From: Desulfuromonadales bacterium
GTDB lineage: Bacteria > Desulfobacterota > Desulfuromonadia > Desulfuromonadales > Geopsychrobacteraceae
Length of the DNA: 58,429 nucleotides
Reading direction: 5' to 3'
Assembly: GCA_016931615.1 (NCBI GenBank)
Contig: JAFGEL010000017.1
Coordinates: 1 to 58,429 of the forward strand
Shown here in pieces: positions 26,108 through 34,779 of this stretch. The translations under genes and the position numbers were made by a program. Numbering within the stretch: position 1 is the first letter of the stretch; each line of letters starts with the position of its first letter. Under the pieces are notes generated by a model. It was given only the letters and a program-made list of their open reading frames with translations. It did not search any database and was not told the origin of the DNA.

Positions 26108-26141
26108 AAAAAAGCCACAGGATGACGACCCTGCGGCTTTT
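26108..26141 (-). terminator. Intrinsic terminator after slyD
   Basis: On the minus strand a 12-bp stem with one G-U pair (26110-26121 with 26130-26141) ends in a run of T's, 22 bases past the slyD stop and just before dinB. Confidence 0.88.
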
Positions 26142-26162
26142 CAAAATGGGACGAAGACAACA

Positions 26163-26591
26163 CTAGAGAATCTCAACCAGCTCCAGATCGAAGTTGAGAA
26201 CTTTACCCGCCATCGGATGATTGGCATCAAGAACAATCTTGCCGTCAGCCACCGACTGAACAGTCAGAATCAGCGGGGTTCCATCTTCCAGCTGGGTCTG
26301 AAACTGTTGACCGACCTCAGGGGAGAGTCCTTCTTCAAACTGATCCGGATCTGCATCGAAAACCATTTCCTGGTTGTAGGGCCCATAGGCTTCATCTTCT
26401 TCAAGACGAATCTGTTTGGTTTCACCGACCTTCATTCCGATCACCGCATGGTCAAACCCTGGAATAACCTGCCCGGCGCCAACTTCAAACTCAAACGGCT
26501 CCGCATCGCGGGAAGAATCAAAAACCTCCCCGTCATCGAACGTACCGGTATAATGTAATTTAATTTTATTGCCTGCTGCAACAACTGACAT
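26163..26591 (-). CDS. slyD: FKBP-type peptidyl-prolyl isomerase, SlyD-like
   Basis: The 142-residue protein has the FKBP half-domains (KIKLHYTGTFDDGEVFDSS at the start and ILDANHPMAGKVLNFDLELVEI-type end, about residues 118-142) with the insert-in-flap domain between them (about 70-115). This is SlyD architecture: prolyl isomerase plus chaperone. The histidine- and cysteine-rich metal tail of E. coli SlyD is absent, so nickel delivery is not expected. It is a single gene with its own terminator. Confidence 0.95.
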   Translation of the reverse strand: MSVVAAGNKIKLHYTGTFDDGEVFDSSRDAEPFEFEVGAGQVIPGFDHAVIGMKVGETKQIRLEEDEAYGPYNQEMVFDADPDQFEEGLSPEVGQQFQTQLEDGTPLILTVQSVADGKIVLDANHPMAGKVLNFDLELVEIL

Positions 26592-26715
26592 GACTGCTCC
26601 TGACGTATTGATGAGAGTTGATTTTTCTCTGTTGATCGGGTGAGAATGGCATGTTCACTACGGAAATGCAACCGGCCCCGAGAGCCGCACAGTCTCTGAC
26701 AGAACGGAATCGGAA

Positions 26716-26901
26716 TTGAATCAGACGCACAATGACGAAATGGAAATTCACTGCTGCGTCCTCTGCGGCGCGCCTCTGAACGAGCGAGAGGTGGAGCTCT
26801 GCAAGGAACGGGAAGAGCAGTTTGATCACCAATTGCTGTGCTTTGCTCATCAAAGAATGTTTTGCGGATGCCCCGGAATCAGGGGACAGAAAGGGCCCTG
26901 A
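26716..26901 (+). CDS. Small cysteine-rich protein, probable zinc-binding
   Basis: This frame gives 61 residues from a TTG, or 53 from an ATG at 26740. It has CCVLCGAPLNERE then a helix and CFAHQRMFCGC, that is, a Cys-x2-Cys...Cys-x2-His...Cys-x-Cys arrangement typical of small zinc-binding modules. No strong ribosome-binding site is seen before either start. It lies between slyD and the nitroreductase gene on the opposite strand. Function is not recognised. Confidence 0.45.
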   Translation: MNQTHNDEMEIHCCVLCGAPLNEREVELCKEREEQFDHQLLCFAHQRMFCGCPGIRGQKGP

Positions 26902-27441
26902 TCACTGCTCGACGGCTTTTCCGTACCGGTTAAAATGGATTTTTTCTTTTTTCAAAAGCGCTTCGTCGTGGCCAGCTTTGTTCTCCTCCGGATAACCGAC
27001 CGCAATGACCATAGGAGCGTCCATCCCTTCGGGCAAACCGACGAGCTGCCGAACAAAGTCAGAAGCGCTGAGATCATCATCGTGCATCCGCATACGCAGT
27101 TGGGCCCAACAACTTTTCAACCCCAGCTCTTCTGCTGCGAGCTGAACGATGATTGCGGCAATCGAACAGTCTTCAATCCAGACGTCGGAAATTTGCGGGT
27201 CGGCAGCGACCACAATCGCCAGGGGCGCGGTTGAAAAAAACCCGGTTCCATGAGCCTTGGCTGAAACCAGGCGGTCAAGAATAGCCGGCTCATCAACAAA
27301 AACAAACTCACAAGGCTGAAGATTTCTGGATGTCGGCGCACGCAGCAAAGCTTCACTGAGAAGCCTGATCTTCTCCGCTTCGATGGGAAGCTGCTTAAAT
27401 GCTCGAACACTCCTTCTTCGGCGCAATAGTTCAAACATCAT
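26902..27441 (-). CDS. Nitroreductase-family flavoprotein
   Basis: The 179-residue protein begins MFELLRRRRSVRAFK, the FMN-phosphate-binding arginine motif of the nitroreductase family. It continues with LLRAPTSRNLQPCEFVFV, the IEDCSIAAIIVQLAAEELGLKSCW helix pair (about 110-135) and a C-terminal VAVGYPEE. Such enzymes use FMN and NAD(P)H to reduce nitro compounds, quinones or flavins. It starts 8 bases after the roadblock gene and may share its transcript. Substrate unknown. Confidence 0.93.
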   Translation of the reverse strand: MMFELLRRRRSVRAFKQLPIEAEKIRLLSEALLRAPTSRNLQPCEFVFVDEPAILDRLVSAKAHGTGFFSTAPLAIVVAADPQISDVWIEDCSIAAIIVQLAAEELGLKSCWAQLRMRMHDDDLSASDFVRQLVGLPEGMDAPMVIAVGYPEENKAGHDEALLKKEKIHFNRYGKAVEQ

Positions 27442-27449
27442 CCATCCTT

Positions 27450-27827
27450 TCAGCTGAACTCATCATTCGACACATCCACATCCGTGCGCTTTGTAGACAC
27501 CCGCCCGATCAGGCGATAGACGGCATCCAGCATATCGGGGATATAACAATCACTTCGCTGCACAATGCCGAGAAGATAATTATTAATCGGAAACACATAA
27601 AAATGACGGTTATTCAAACGACTGAAACTGAGATGGCGGCAATAGCTGAAACCGATCTTATGCATTATATCATCAGCCTGACCACCACTGATCAGCATGA
27701 GAGTCGAATAGACTTCGGGATCTTCAAGTGTCTGCCCGAGCAGCACCCCATCATCTTTGATCAGTAGGCAGCCCGCGACACCATCTACGCGATTGATTCG
27801 GGCAACAAAATCCTTTGCTGTGGCCAT
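27450..27827 (-). CDS. Roadblock/LC7-family protein
   Basis: The 125-residue protein has the roadblock pattern: an N-terminal helix (FVARINRVDGVAGCLLIKDDG), a central helix, and a strand pair around HFYVFPINNYLLGIVQRSD, then a C-terminal helix. Roadblock proteins dimerise and in bacteria often act as regulators of small Ras-like GTPases such as MglA. No GTPase gene is in the window. It lies 12 bases from a second roadblock gene. The charged tail TKRTDVDVSNDEFS is probably disordered. Confidence 0.75.
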   Translation of the reverse strand: MATAKDFVARINRVDGVAGCLLIKDDGVLLGQTLEDPEVYSTLMLISGGQADDIMHKIGFSYCRHLSFSRLNNRHFYVFPINNYLLGIVQRSDCYIPDMLDAVYRLIGRVSTKRTDVDVSNDEFS

Positions 27828-27839
27828 GAAGTCACCTCG

Positions 27840-28502
27840 CTAATAATTTTTCAGAAACGGCGCGATCAGCTGCTTATATTCCTCAGCCTTTTTTTCATCG
27901 CCAATTTCCTGCTCAAGCTGCCCGATCAGACTCTCCATGCGACTGAAGTCTGCTCCATCTTCGACCCACTCTTCGGCCACTTCGTCAAAGACAAATTCGG
28001 CCATCGGCCCGAGAATCTTGGCCAGAGCACTTTTCATCTCTTCCATGAGCTGTTTGAGTTCAGGACTGACACTTTTATTCACCGTCTCTGGAGGTTTGAC
28101 AGGCTCCTGCTGCTGGGTGGGCGATGGCTGGTCTTCCATCGGAGAAGCGGCCTCAGCGGACGAAAAACCACCACTTTTAAACTCTTCCTGAAGAAGATTA
28201 AACGACATGCTCAGCAGGTTGTGGTTGAACGACGGATCGCAGATAGCGAAAATCAGCGTGTTCTTTTCTAGTTCCCGGGCAATAATAACCGATTCGTCAT
28301 AAGTCAGAGTCAGATCAGTGAGATCACTGAAGCTCATTCGCCCGGCAGCATAAAGCTTAGCCAGATGCTTACCGACAACGCTCAGCCTCTCCGGTTTGAA
28401 GATGACGGGAAGATTTGTCACCCTGAGACCTTCACGGGTGTCAAAAATACAGGCCCCGACAACTCCGGGAATCACTTTCAGCTCATCAATCAAATGCATC
28501 AT
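27840..28502 (-). CDS. Roadblock/LC7-like protein with a helical C-terminal domain
   Basis: Residues 1-110 show the roadblock fold (MHLIDELKVIPGVVGACIFD, LTYDESVIIAREL, NTLIFAICDPSFNHNLL). A Pro/Gln/Ser-rich linker (about 115-145) leads to an amphipathic helical domain, residues 148-220, that includes ALAKILGPMAEFVFDEVAEE. That helical type of domain also follows DUF4388 regions in other bacterial signalling proteins. AGAGG lies upstream of the adjacent ATG start. It sits between the PATAN regulator and the other roadblock gene. Confidence 0.75.
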   Translation of the reverse strand: MMHLIDELKVIPGVVGACIFDTREGLRVTNLPVIFKPERLSVVGKHLAKLYAAGRMSFSDLTDLTLTYDESVIIARELEKNTLIFAICDPSFNHNLLSMSFNLLQEEFKSGGFSSAEAASPMEDQPSPTQQQEPVKPPETVNKSVSPELKQLMEEMKSALAKILGPMAEFVFDEVAEEWVEDGADFSRMESLIGQLEQEIGDEKKAEEYKQLIAPFLKNY

Positions 28503-28556
28503 CACTTTGTCCTCTCTCAGCGAAATGCCTCATACCCTGTCACGGTCAAGCGTTCT

Positions 28557-29654
28557 TTACTTACCCGGCTGACGACTCATGAACCGCTTGACTTCTTTGA
28601 TCACCGGCTGAGCCTGAGTCCCGGGCTTCAACTTGGCCAGAATTCTCTGCCCCTGACCGTGAAACAACAGATAACGATCACGACTCGCCGTGTTAAAAGC
28701 GATCGAATTGTAGGGACCGAAATTCAGTTCATTCCCAAGGGGATCAATCAGATGTTCAAAAACCGCGGGATCGATCCCTTCAAGAGAACAGACCCCGGAA
28801 TTTTTACTCTCCAGCGAGCTATTCTGATCAAACACGGCAAACTCCTGAACCGGTGCGAGCCTGGTCAGGATTTCAGCCAAGCGTCCGGAGGGATTGACCG
28901 TTTGGCTGGGAATTGGCGCCTGCTGACGACTTGAGCCCGAATCCACCACCTCAAGGCCCGAATTTTCCAGTTCAGCCGCTTCATCTTTACGCTTGAATGC
29001 CTCGATCAGAAGATGTTCCATCGGCATCCTGATGACATCTTCCTGACGACGACAGATTCCATCCATTTCGATTTCGGCGTCGTTCCAACTGACAATCTCC
29101 AGGGCGGCCGCCATTCCAGAGGTTTCATCCAGCTCGGCATCGATCAGCTCACCGCGACGGATATACAGATAGGCGGGGTGACCGTCAGCCATCACTTTCA
29201 AGGTACAGTTTTTCTTTTCCGCTTTCATAAGCTGAAGGAACGTTGCCAGGGTGATCCCCCGAATAAAGCTCTTGCCACCGGCATTCAGACCGTTAAAAAT
29301 CCCTTCTTCCAGCATATCCAGATCGAGAGGCTTTTCGAGAAACTGCAAGGTATCCATTTTAGCCAGACGGGCTTCTATCTCCGGGGTACCGAAAGCCGAC
29401 ATGACAATCACCGGAAGCTGCGGCTGATGACGACTGACCCAGGCGAGCAGTTCAAAGCCGTTCATTTCGGGAAGTTTCAGGTCTGTCACCAACAGGTCGA
29501 TAGCCACCGAGCGCAAAACATCTACAGCCTCCCGCCCGTTCTCGGCCGTCAAAACCTTAAATTTGTCTTTGTGCTTGCTCAAACCATCTTTCAGAGAGAG
29601 AAGGAAAGATTTTTCATCATCGACAATAAGTATTCTTTTCACCGTTTTATCCAT
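28557..29654 (-). CDS. Response regulator with DUF4388 (PATAN) domain and a roadblock-like tail
   Basis: Residues 1-125 are a receiver domain (DDEKS at 11-15, phospho-acceptor in LLVTDLKLPEMNG near 55, Lys in FLEKPLDLD near 107). Residues 128-220 form a DUF4388/PATAN domain (FLQLMKAEKKNCTLKV, YLYIRRGELIDAEL). After a linker, residues 258-365 resemble a degenerate roadblock unit. PATAN regulators control surface motility and pili in other bacteria. The gene overlaps the kinase gene by 8 bases, so that kinase is the likely phosphodonor. Confidence 0.85.
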   Translation of the reverse strand: MDKTVKRILIVDDEKSFLLSLKDGLSKHKDKFKVLTAENGREAVDVLRSVAIDLLVTDLKLPEMNGFELLAWVSRHQPQLPVIVMSAFGTPEIEARLAKMDTLQFLEKPLDLDMLEEGIFNGLNAGGKSFIRGITLATFLQLMKAEKKNCTLKVMADGHPAYLYIRRGELIDAELDETSGMAAALEIVSWNDAEIEMDGICRRQEDVIRMPMEHLLIEAFKRKDEAAELENSGLEVVDSGSSRQQAPIPSQTVNPSGRLAEILTRLAPVQEFAVFDQNSSLESKNSGVCSLEGIDPAVFEHLIDPLGNELNFGPYNSIAFNTASRDRYLLFHGQGQRILAKLKPGTQAQPVIKEVKRFMSRQPGK

Positions 29655-30747
29655 TCACGTGACTGACTGAAGAGTGCCGCTTTTCATTTGAAAGCTCCAT
29701 GGGCTCGGCGATCGGCAGCCTGATTGTGACCTCTGTCCCGACGTTGATCCGGCTGCTCACTTCGATATCACTTCCCATCATCGCCAGCAGCTTTCGCGTA
29801 ATTACCAGTCCCAGGCCATTCCCATCCGGCTTACTGGTATTAAATGGTTGAAATAGATGTTTCAACTGTTCCGGATAAATCCCGCAGCCGTTATCAACAA
29901 TCACCAGCCACATGAGCCGATCCCGGGTTTCAGCACTGATACTGATTTCCGCACCGGGTCGGCCTTTCAGGGCATCAGCGGCATTGCTGAAGACATTCAG
30001 CAATGCCTGGTGAAGAGCCCTCTCATCGATCCGGACTTTGGCGATATCGAGGGGAATCTGAGTCCTGATACGAATTCCATGAGAATGAAAATCGCGTTCC
30101 ACCAGAGAGATGAATTTCTCCATGAATTCGACAAGATGGAGATCTTTCAACTCAACATTTTCATACATGCTGAAGGTTTTCAGAGATTTCAGCAGATATT
30201 CCATACGTCCGATATCGGCGAGACCCCGTTCGACATATTCAGTCAACATCTCCTGAGACGCCGACTGAACGTTATCCTTGAGAACACTCAAAGCCATTTT
30301 GAGTGAATTGAGCGGGTTACCGATTTCATGGCGAATTCCGGAAAAAATAAATCCGATATTGTCCATGGCGTTCACCGCCTGAGCGATCGACTCAAGACGG
30401 CTTTTCTCGGTAATGTCACGGATAAAAACACACCGGTAGCGAGATGCTGCAGCATAGACCGAGTGGCCATAGAGCCGCCCCTGATGGGTCACCTGGTGAG
30501 GAATCCTGCCGGCTTGCGCAAACGCCCCTTGCGCTTCGATATCCCTGACAAAAAGATCGTAGAGACTACGGTAGTCACGACAGAGCTTGTCATCCTGCAA
30601 CACTTCAAAAAATGCCGCATTGCAGTAATCGATCGTCTGACGCTCCAGGTCCAGAACCAGAATGCCGATATCGATGTGCTCAAGGAGCTGGGCAAACCCC
30701 CAAGTATTTTTTTTTCCATCGTCCAGCTGTCTGGCGGTATCCCACAC
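29647..30747 (-). CDS. Soluble PAS-domain sensor histidine kinase
   Basis: The apparent start is a GTG at 30747 (366 residues). A single PAS-like domain covers about 15-125 (LLEHIDIGILVLDLERQTIDY). A HisKA-like domain then has the phospho-histidine in IRHEIGNPLNSLKMAL, and a HATPase_c domain has NVFSNAADAL and GNGLGLVITRKLLAMM. No membrane segment is seen, so it senses a cytoplasmic signal. It heads the run kinase, PATAN regulator, roadblock, roadblock, nitroreductase. Confidence 0.9.
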   Translation of the reverse strand: MWDTARQLDDGKKNTWGFAQLLEHIDIGILVLDLERQTIDYCNAAFFEVLQDDKLCRDYRSLYDLFVRDIEAQGAFAQAGRIPHQVTHQGRLYGHSVYAAASRYRCVFIRDITEKSRLESIAQAVNAMDNIGFIFSGIRHEIGNPLNSLKMALSVLKDNVQSASQEMLTEYVERGLADIGRMEYLLKSLKTFSMYENVELKDLHLVEFMEKFISLVERDFHSHGIRIRTQIPLDIAKVRIDERALHQALLNVFSNAADALKGRPGAEISISAETRDRLMWLVIVDNGCGIYPEQLKHLFQPFNTSKPDGNGLGLVITRKLLAMMGSDIEVSSRINVGTEVTIRLPIAEPMELSNEKRHSSVSHVNG

Positions 30748-30857
30748 GATAGATTAATCCTTCGGCAAACAGGATTGGTCAGTAAACAGTAAAACGTCAT
30801 TATAGCAATTCAATATAGTTATTCAACAAAACTAATAAATTTTTTCAAAGGTTCCTC

Positions 30858-31325
30858 TCAGATCGGTTCGCAAAGTTTGGCAATACTCCCCCCGGTCAGC
30901 ATCTGCAATTGCTCCAGCGTCACCGGGACGGCGGAACGGCTGTTCCCTGCGGCGGCATATACCAGCGGAAACCGTTCCAGAGATTTATCCAGGCAGACCG
31001 GCAAAGATTTCGGCAAGAGGAAGGGGCAGACCCCACCGGGCGCATAACCGGTATGTTCAACAACCTCCTCGGCTTGAGGAAATTTGACCTTCCCCCGGAG
31101 ACCAAAAAATTTCTTCAGGGGTGAACTCTTGACCTTCATGTCTCCGCAGGTGACAACCGCGACGGGCTGTTCCCCGATAAGGAACAGTAATGTTTTAGCG
31201 ATCTCGGCAACGGAACAACCCACTGCGGCGGCAGCGGCGGCTGACGTCGCCGTTTCGGCCTGATATTCCCAAACCTCAATACCGTGGCGGTCGAGATACT
31301 TTTTAATTTCATCGATTTGCTTCAT
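30858..31325 (-). CDS. YbaK/EbsC-family aminoacyl-tRNA deacylase
   Basis: The ~155-residue protein matches the YbaK/ProX editing fold. A conserved lysine lies in IAKTLLFL near residue 44, VVTCGDMKVKSSPLKKFFG follows, and VVEHTGYAPGGVCPF carries the characteristic GY.PGG loop. Such proteins hydrolyse mischarged tRNAs (for example Cys- or Ala-tRNAPro) in trans. ATG at 31325 is preferred; a GTG three codons earlier overlaps the TPR gene stop. The exact tRNA specificity cannot be told. Confidence 0.92.
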   Translation of the reverse strand: MKQIDEIKKYLDRHGIEVWEYQAETATSAAAAAAVGCSVAEIAKTLLFLIGEQPVAVVTCGDMKVKSSPLKKFFGLRGKVKFPQAEEVVEHTGYAPGGVCPFLLPKSLPVCLDKSLERFPLVYAAAGNSRSAVPVTLEQLQMLTGGSIAKLCEPI

Positions 31326-31330
31326 ATTTC

Positions 31331-32587
31331 TCACTCTAAGTGTTCATTCAGAAGCTGCTGAGCTTCGCGCGCCAGGTCAGCATCCAGGCGCGGGTCGTCG
31401 GCTACTTTTTTAAGCAGCTGCAGACCGTCTTTTTTCCAGTTCCGCGCCAGATAGGTCTGGGCCACGCGCAATTGCCAACGGGGGTTTTGCGGTTCCTGAC
31501 GGCAGGCCGCATTGAACGTATCGAGAATGCGCCCCAGTTCGCGCCCATGGCGCAGCCAGAATTCGGCCAGGGGTAAACTGATTGCCCCGCCGCAACCGGC
31601 AACGGGGAGCCTTTTCAGCAGGCGCTCCGCCATTTCCGTTTCGCCTGTGCGCTCAAAGAGAGAAGCCGCAAAAAGCACAAAGCCGGGATCGTCATTCCCC
31701 GCCTCCAGACTCAGACGGGTCTGCATGACAGCCTCTTCCAATTGCCCCTGGTGAGCAGCCAGCATGGCCAGTTGGGCATAGCAGAAACCCGCTCGACAGC
31801 CTTGCTCCAGACACTGCTGAACAGAGTTTTGCGCCTCATCATGGCGGCCCTGGGCTGTCAGTACCGAAACAATGGCTTCAACCGCGATCCACAAACCGGC
31901 ATCCAGCGCCAGTGCTTTTCCCAACTGTTCACCGGCCTGCTTCAGCTCTCCCTGGCGAGCCAATAAAGAACCCAGCTCAAAAAAATACAGGGCATCCTGA
32001 TCGCTCGATTCAACCTGGTGGAAATGTTGCAAAGCCTTCTCGTTTTCCTCGGCATGGGCGAGCAGGAACGCGCGCCGAAATTCTTCACCTTTGTTCAGAT
32101 AGCGGCCGACCAGATCCTGAGGATAAGAAGCGAGAATCAGCTCCATTTGCTGCTCGTCATCCTGTTCAGCCTCTTCATCCGACAGCAAAGAACCCATTGC
32201 AGGGGCGCAGTTCACACAGGACACAGGCAACTCAGAAGGATCGGGTGAATGCTCGATAACCTCCGGATCGACACCGCACCATTGCTGAATCTCAGTGCGC
32301 AGGTCTTCACTGCAGACCTGCTCCAGGGCCAGTTGGAGATGCATTTCAGCCTCAGCAGCCTTGCCGCTGCGGATCAATCCTACGGCTTCATCGAGATTCA
32401 AACGGGCCAGACCGTCACCGGCAACAGCACGCAGATGCTCAACGTCCTGACTCTCGGCTTCGCTCAAAGCAGCGGATCCCAGTTTGTCGGCGATATAGCG
32501 GGCATCAGCGAAACGCTTTTCAGTGACAGCCCGTTGGAGCTTTTCGAGGGTATGCCCACCCCCGAATATCTTTCCGAACAATCCCAT
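31331..32587 (-). CDS. Tetratricopeptide-repeat protein
   Basis: The 418-residue cytoplasmic protein begins MGLFGKIFGGGHT and is helical throughout. TPR-type repeats are clearest at about 165-345, where segments such as ALYFFELGSLLARQGELKQA, FCYAQLAMLAAHQGQLEEA and FVLFAASLFERTGETEMA follow the 34-residue spacing. A short acidic stretch with CVNCAP lies near residue 124. TPRs mediate protein contacts; no enzyme domain is present. It ends at the ybaK-type gene, with which it is probably co-transcribed. Confidence 0.8.
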   Translation of the reverse strand: MGLFGKIFGGGHTLEKLQRAVTEKRFADARYIADKLGSAALSEAESQDVEHLRAVAGDGLARLNLDEAVGLIRSGKAAEAEMHLQLALEQVCSEDLRTEIQQWCGVDPEVIEHSPDPSELPVSCVNCAPAMGSLLSDEEAEQDDEQQMELILASYPQDLVGRYLNKGEEFRRAFLLAHAEENEKALQHFHQVESSDQDALYFFELGSLLARQGELKQAGEQLGKALALDAGLWIAVEAIVSVLTAQGRHDEAQNSVQQCLEQGCRAGFCYAQLAMLAAHQGQLEEAVMQTRLSLEAGNDDPGFVLFAASLFERTGETEMAERLLKRLPVAGCGGAISLPLAEFWLRHGRELGRILDTFNAACRQEPQNPRWQLRVAQTYLARNWKKDGLQLLKKVADDPRLDADLAREAQQLLNEHLE

Positions 32588-32669
32588 GCTGTGACTCCCT
32601 AATTATCGAGTGATCAACTTTGTAGAACTGAGAAAGGGCAAACAGCGCTTACCGCTCAACGAATAAGGC

Positions 32670-33761
32670 TTAAAACAGTGAATCGATCAGGGTGAAATCG
32701 ACTTCCTTTTCGGCGAGCCGCTGGATCAAGGCAATCTTTTCTTCATCATCCGCCCTGATTTTGGCGACATCGTCCCGAATCAGGGTATAGATTTCTGCGG
32801 TTATCGCCTCTGTTCTCATGTAGGGAATCCCGGCATCATCAATCACCTGCTGAACGACCGGGGACAAAGGGGCGACGCCGTTAATAATCAACCCGGCCAG
32901 TTTGCGCTGATACTCCGGAAGATGGTACAGAGTCGCCAGCATCACCAGAACTTCGTCCCGGCTGCTCGGCACAATAATCAGCGTCGAAGCCTTGAGCAGA
33001 TCAACAATTCTCTGGGTGGAAGCCGCCCCCAGCTGAACATGATGAACAATTCGACTGGCCTGGGTAGCGTCGGCCTTCAACTCCAGCTTGAGAAATTCGG
33101 ACAGATAAATCATGGTCGGGTTGGCCAGAATAGGGGAATAGTTAAATCCGCCGACGACCCGCAACGGCATCCCGGCAAAGGCCAGTTCGAGATAGTGGAG
33201 GGTGGCATCACGTTTACTTTTGATCAACTTGTTGGGGAGAATCATGCGCACGTCGGCGCCGGCTTCGCGGAACAACGCCAGATTCAGATGCAGAGCGTCG
33301 ATAACGTTTCCCACCCCTCCGCCGCTGACCAGCAGCACGGGAGCGGACAAGAGTTTCGCCAGTTGCGCGTTGTTCATGCCCATCACCGAGCCCACCCCGG
33401 TGTGTCCCGCCCCCTCAATGATGAGAAAATCACATTGTTTTTCCAGTTCCTCAGTCGCCTGAACAATCTGATCCAGATATTTTTCTGAGCGTTCCCGGCC
33501 TTCAAGAACTTCGCGGGTAGTATGAGCATCCAAAACCACCGGCGACATAAGCTCGAGACGATCGTCCATCCCGTAAACGTGCGCCATCAGTGCAGCGTCG
33601 ACATCGACAGCCTGACCGTTGTAAATGGTTCTTTTCGGCCCGAAAGGCTTGATAAACCCAACCCGCGGATATTTCTGCCGTGCAAGATGGAGAAGAGACA
33701 AACTGGTGGTCGTTTTACCGCAATTCTGTCCAGTTGCCGCAATAAAGATCTTCTTGCACAT
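32670..33761 (-). CDS. BioD-like P-loop protein with DRTGG domain (phosphotransacetylase N-terminal-like)
   Basis: From the ATG at 33761, preceded by GAAGGAG, the protein has 363 residues. The P-loop is ATGQNCGKTTTSLSL (about 8-22), and the BioD/CobQ-type core contains LIIEGAGHTGVGSVMGMNNA. The C-terminal 130 residues form a DRTGG domain. This pair makes up the N-terminal regulatory part of long phosphate acetyltransferases, but the catalytic Pta domain is missing, so it is a stand-alone homologue. It may sense a nucleotide or metabolite. It has no obvious operon partner. Confidence 0.88.
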   Translation of the reverse strand: MCKKIFIAATGQNCGKTTTSLSLLHLARQKYPRVGFIKPFGPKRTIYNGQAVDVDAALMAHVYGMDDRLELMSPVVLDAHTTREVLEGRERSEKYLDQIVQATEELEKQCDFLIIEGAGHTGVGSVMGMNNAQLAKLLSAPVLLVSGGGVGNVIDALHLNLALFREAGADVRMILPNKLIKSKRDATLHYLELAFAGMPLRVVGGFNYSPILANPTMIYLSEFLKLELKADATQASRIVHHVQLGAASTQRIVDLLKASTLIIVPSSRDEVLVMLATLYHLPEYQRKLAGLIINGVAPLSPVVQQVIDDAGIPYMRTEAITAEIYTLIRDDVAKIRADDEEKIALIQRLAEKEVDFTLIDSLF

Positions 33762-33924
33762 GAATGACTCCTTCATAAACTGTCGATGCTGTGGGACAAA
33801 TATTCCTCTCTGGGAAATTAACACGCCTCCACTGGAGCATCAAGATATCAGGGATATGAGATTTTTAAGGTGCTGGGAAGGATTCCCGACACTCAGGGCA
33901 CACAAAGCGGAGAACTTTCTCTCC

Positions 33925-34779
33925 TCATGACAGGAAGAGATTGCGCTCCTTGATAAACTCAGGTTCAAAACGTTCAGTCAGCTCGTCAACAATCATTGGA
34001 TTAGCCTCCAGAGCCAACGCCCCTCTGCAGAGAGTCAGATCGATCTCTCTCGGTTCAGAGTACCCGACGCCAAAATGAGCACAAAAATCACTGCCCAGGC
34101 TGATGATCGCGCAGAGAGTAAAAATGTCCGGTTTGTCATTTCTCAGCGCTTCAAATTCATGATGATAAAGGGTCGCATTGACGATTGACTTCGGGTAATT
34201 CCAGTGGTCAAGCAACGCGGCGCCGACGATCTCATGAGAATAGGCGAACAGACCTCGTTCAACGTCGCGTAGCTGCCCCTTCCCTTCGTCAACGATCCGC
34301 AGAACTTCCTTATAAAGCTCCTTATCCCTGTTGATCATCACGATTTTACCGATGTGATGCTGCAAGCCGGCCAGATAAGCTTCATTTTTATCGACCTGGG
34401 TCAGACGGTCGGCGATCATTCGACAGCCGACAGCACAACCGATGGAGTTTTCCCAGAGCTTACGCTCCATGACCCCGTAAGTCTTGTGAGTGCTGCGCAG
34501 ACTGTATTCCAGGGCAAGATTTTTCAGCACATTCTCGCCGACCACAATAATCGCTCGATCAACGGTACGAATCTGCTTCATCTGCTGATAGAAGGCAGAG
34601 TTGGCCATACGCATAAGACGCGCGGAGATGACCGGATCAAGGGAAACGGCATTCGCCAGTTCCTTGATCTTCAGATCCGGTTTGCGCAATAATTCAAGGA
34701 GTTTAGTCGCCACAATCGGAGAAGGGGGCAGTTCACCCATGCTCTTGGTGATGGATTCAAAATCACTGAACATGCTCAT
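33925..34779 (-). CDS. HDOD-domain signalling protein
   Basis: The ~284-residue protein has a HDOD domain spanning most of its length (LPPSPIVATKLLELLRKPDL, VSLDPVISARLMRMANSAFY, YLAGLQHHIGKIVM). HDOD proteins are catalytically degenerate relatives of HD phosphohydrolases and act in signalling and stress control. The start at 34779 overlaps the threonine aldolase stop (ATGA) and has GAGGAG eight bases before it; earlier in-frame starts lie inside the aldolase gene. Confidence 0.92.
   Translation of the reverse strand: MSMFSDFESITKSMGELPPSPIVATKLLELLRKPDLKIKELANAVSLDPVISARLMRMANSAFYQQMKQIRTVDRAIIVVGENVLKNLALEYSLRSTHKTYGVMERKLWENSIGCAVGCRMIADRLTQVDKNEAYLAGLQHHIGKIVMINRDKELYKEVLRIVDEGKGQLRDVERGLFAYSHEIVGAALLDHWNYPKSIVNATLYHHEFEALRNDKPDIFTLCAIISLGSDFCAHFGVGYSEPREIDLTLCRGALALEANPMIVDELTERFEPEFIKERNLFLS

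Noticed and set aside
26566-26853. Minus-strand 95-residue frame opposite the small Cys-rich gene
   Set aside because: It has no family resemblance and overlaps the slyD start region; it looks like a shadow frame.
33762-33940. In-frame TGA at the end of the HDOD gene followed by 18 open codons containing CPEC, as a second possible selenoprotein
   Set aside because: The readthrough is very short, the protein is already a complete HDOD protein, no family member has a conserved Cys at this point, and the hairpin found starts directly at the TGA, outside SECIS spacing. Plus-strand frames here also show stray CxxC motifs; at most this spacer holds the debris of a small zinc-ribbon gene.
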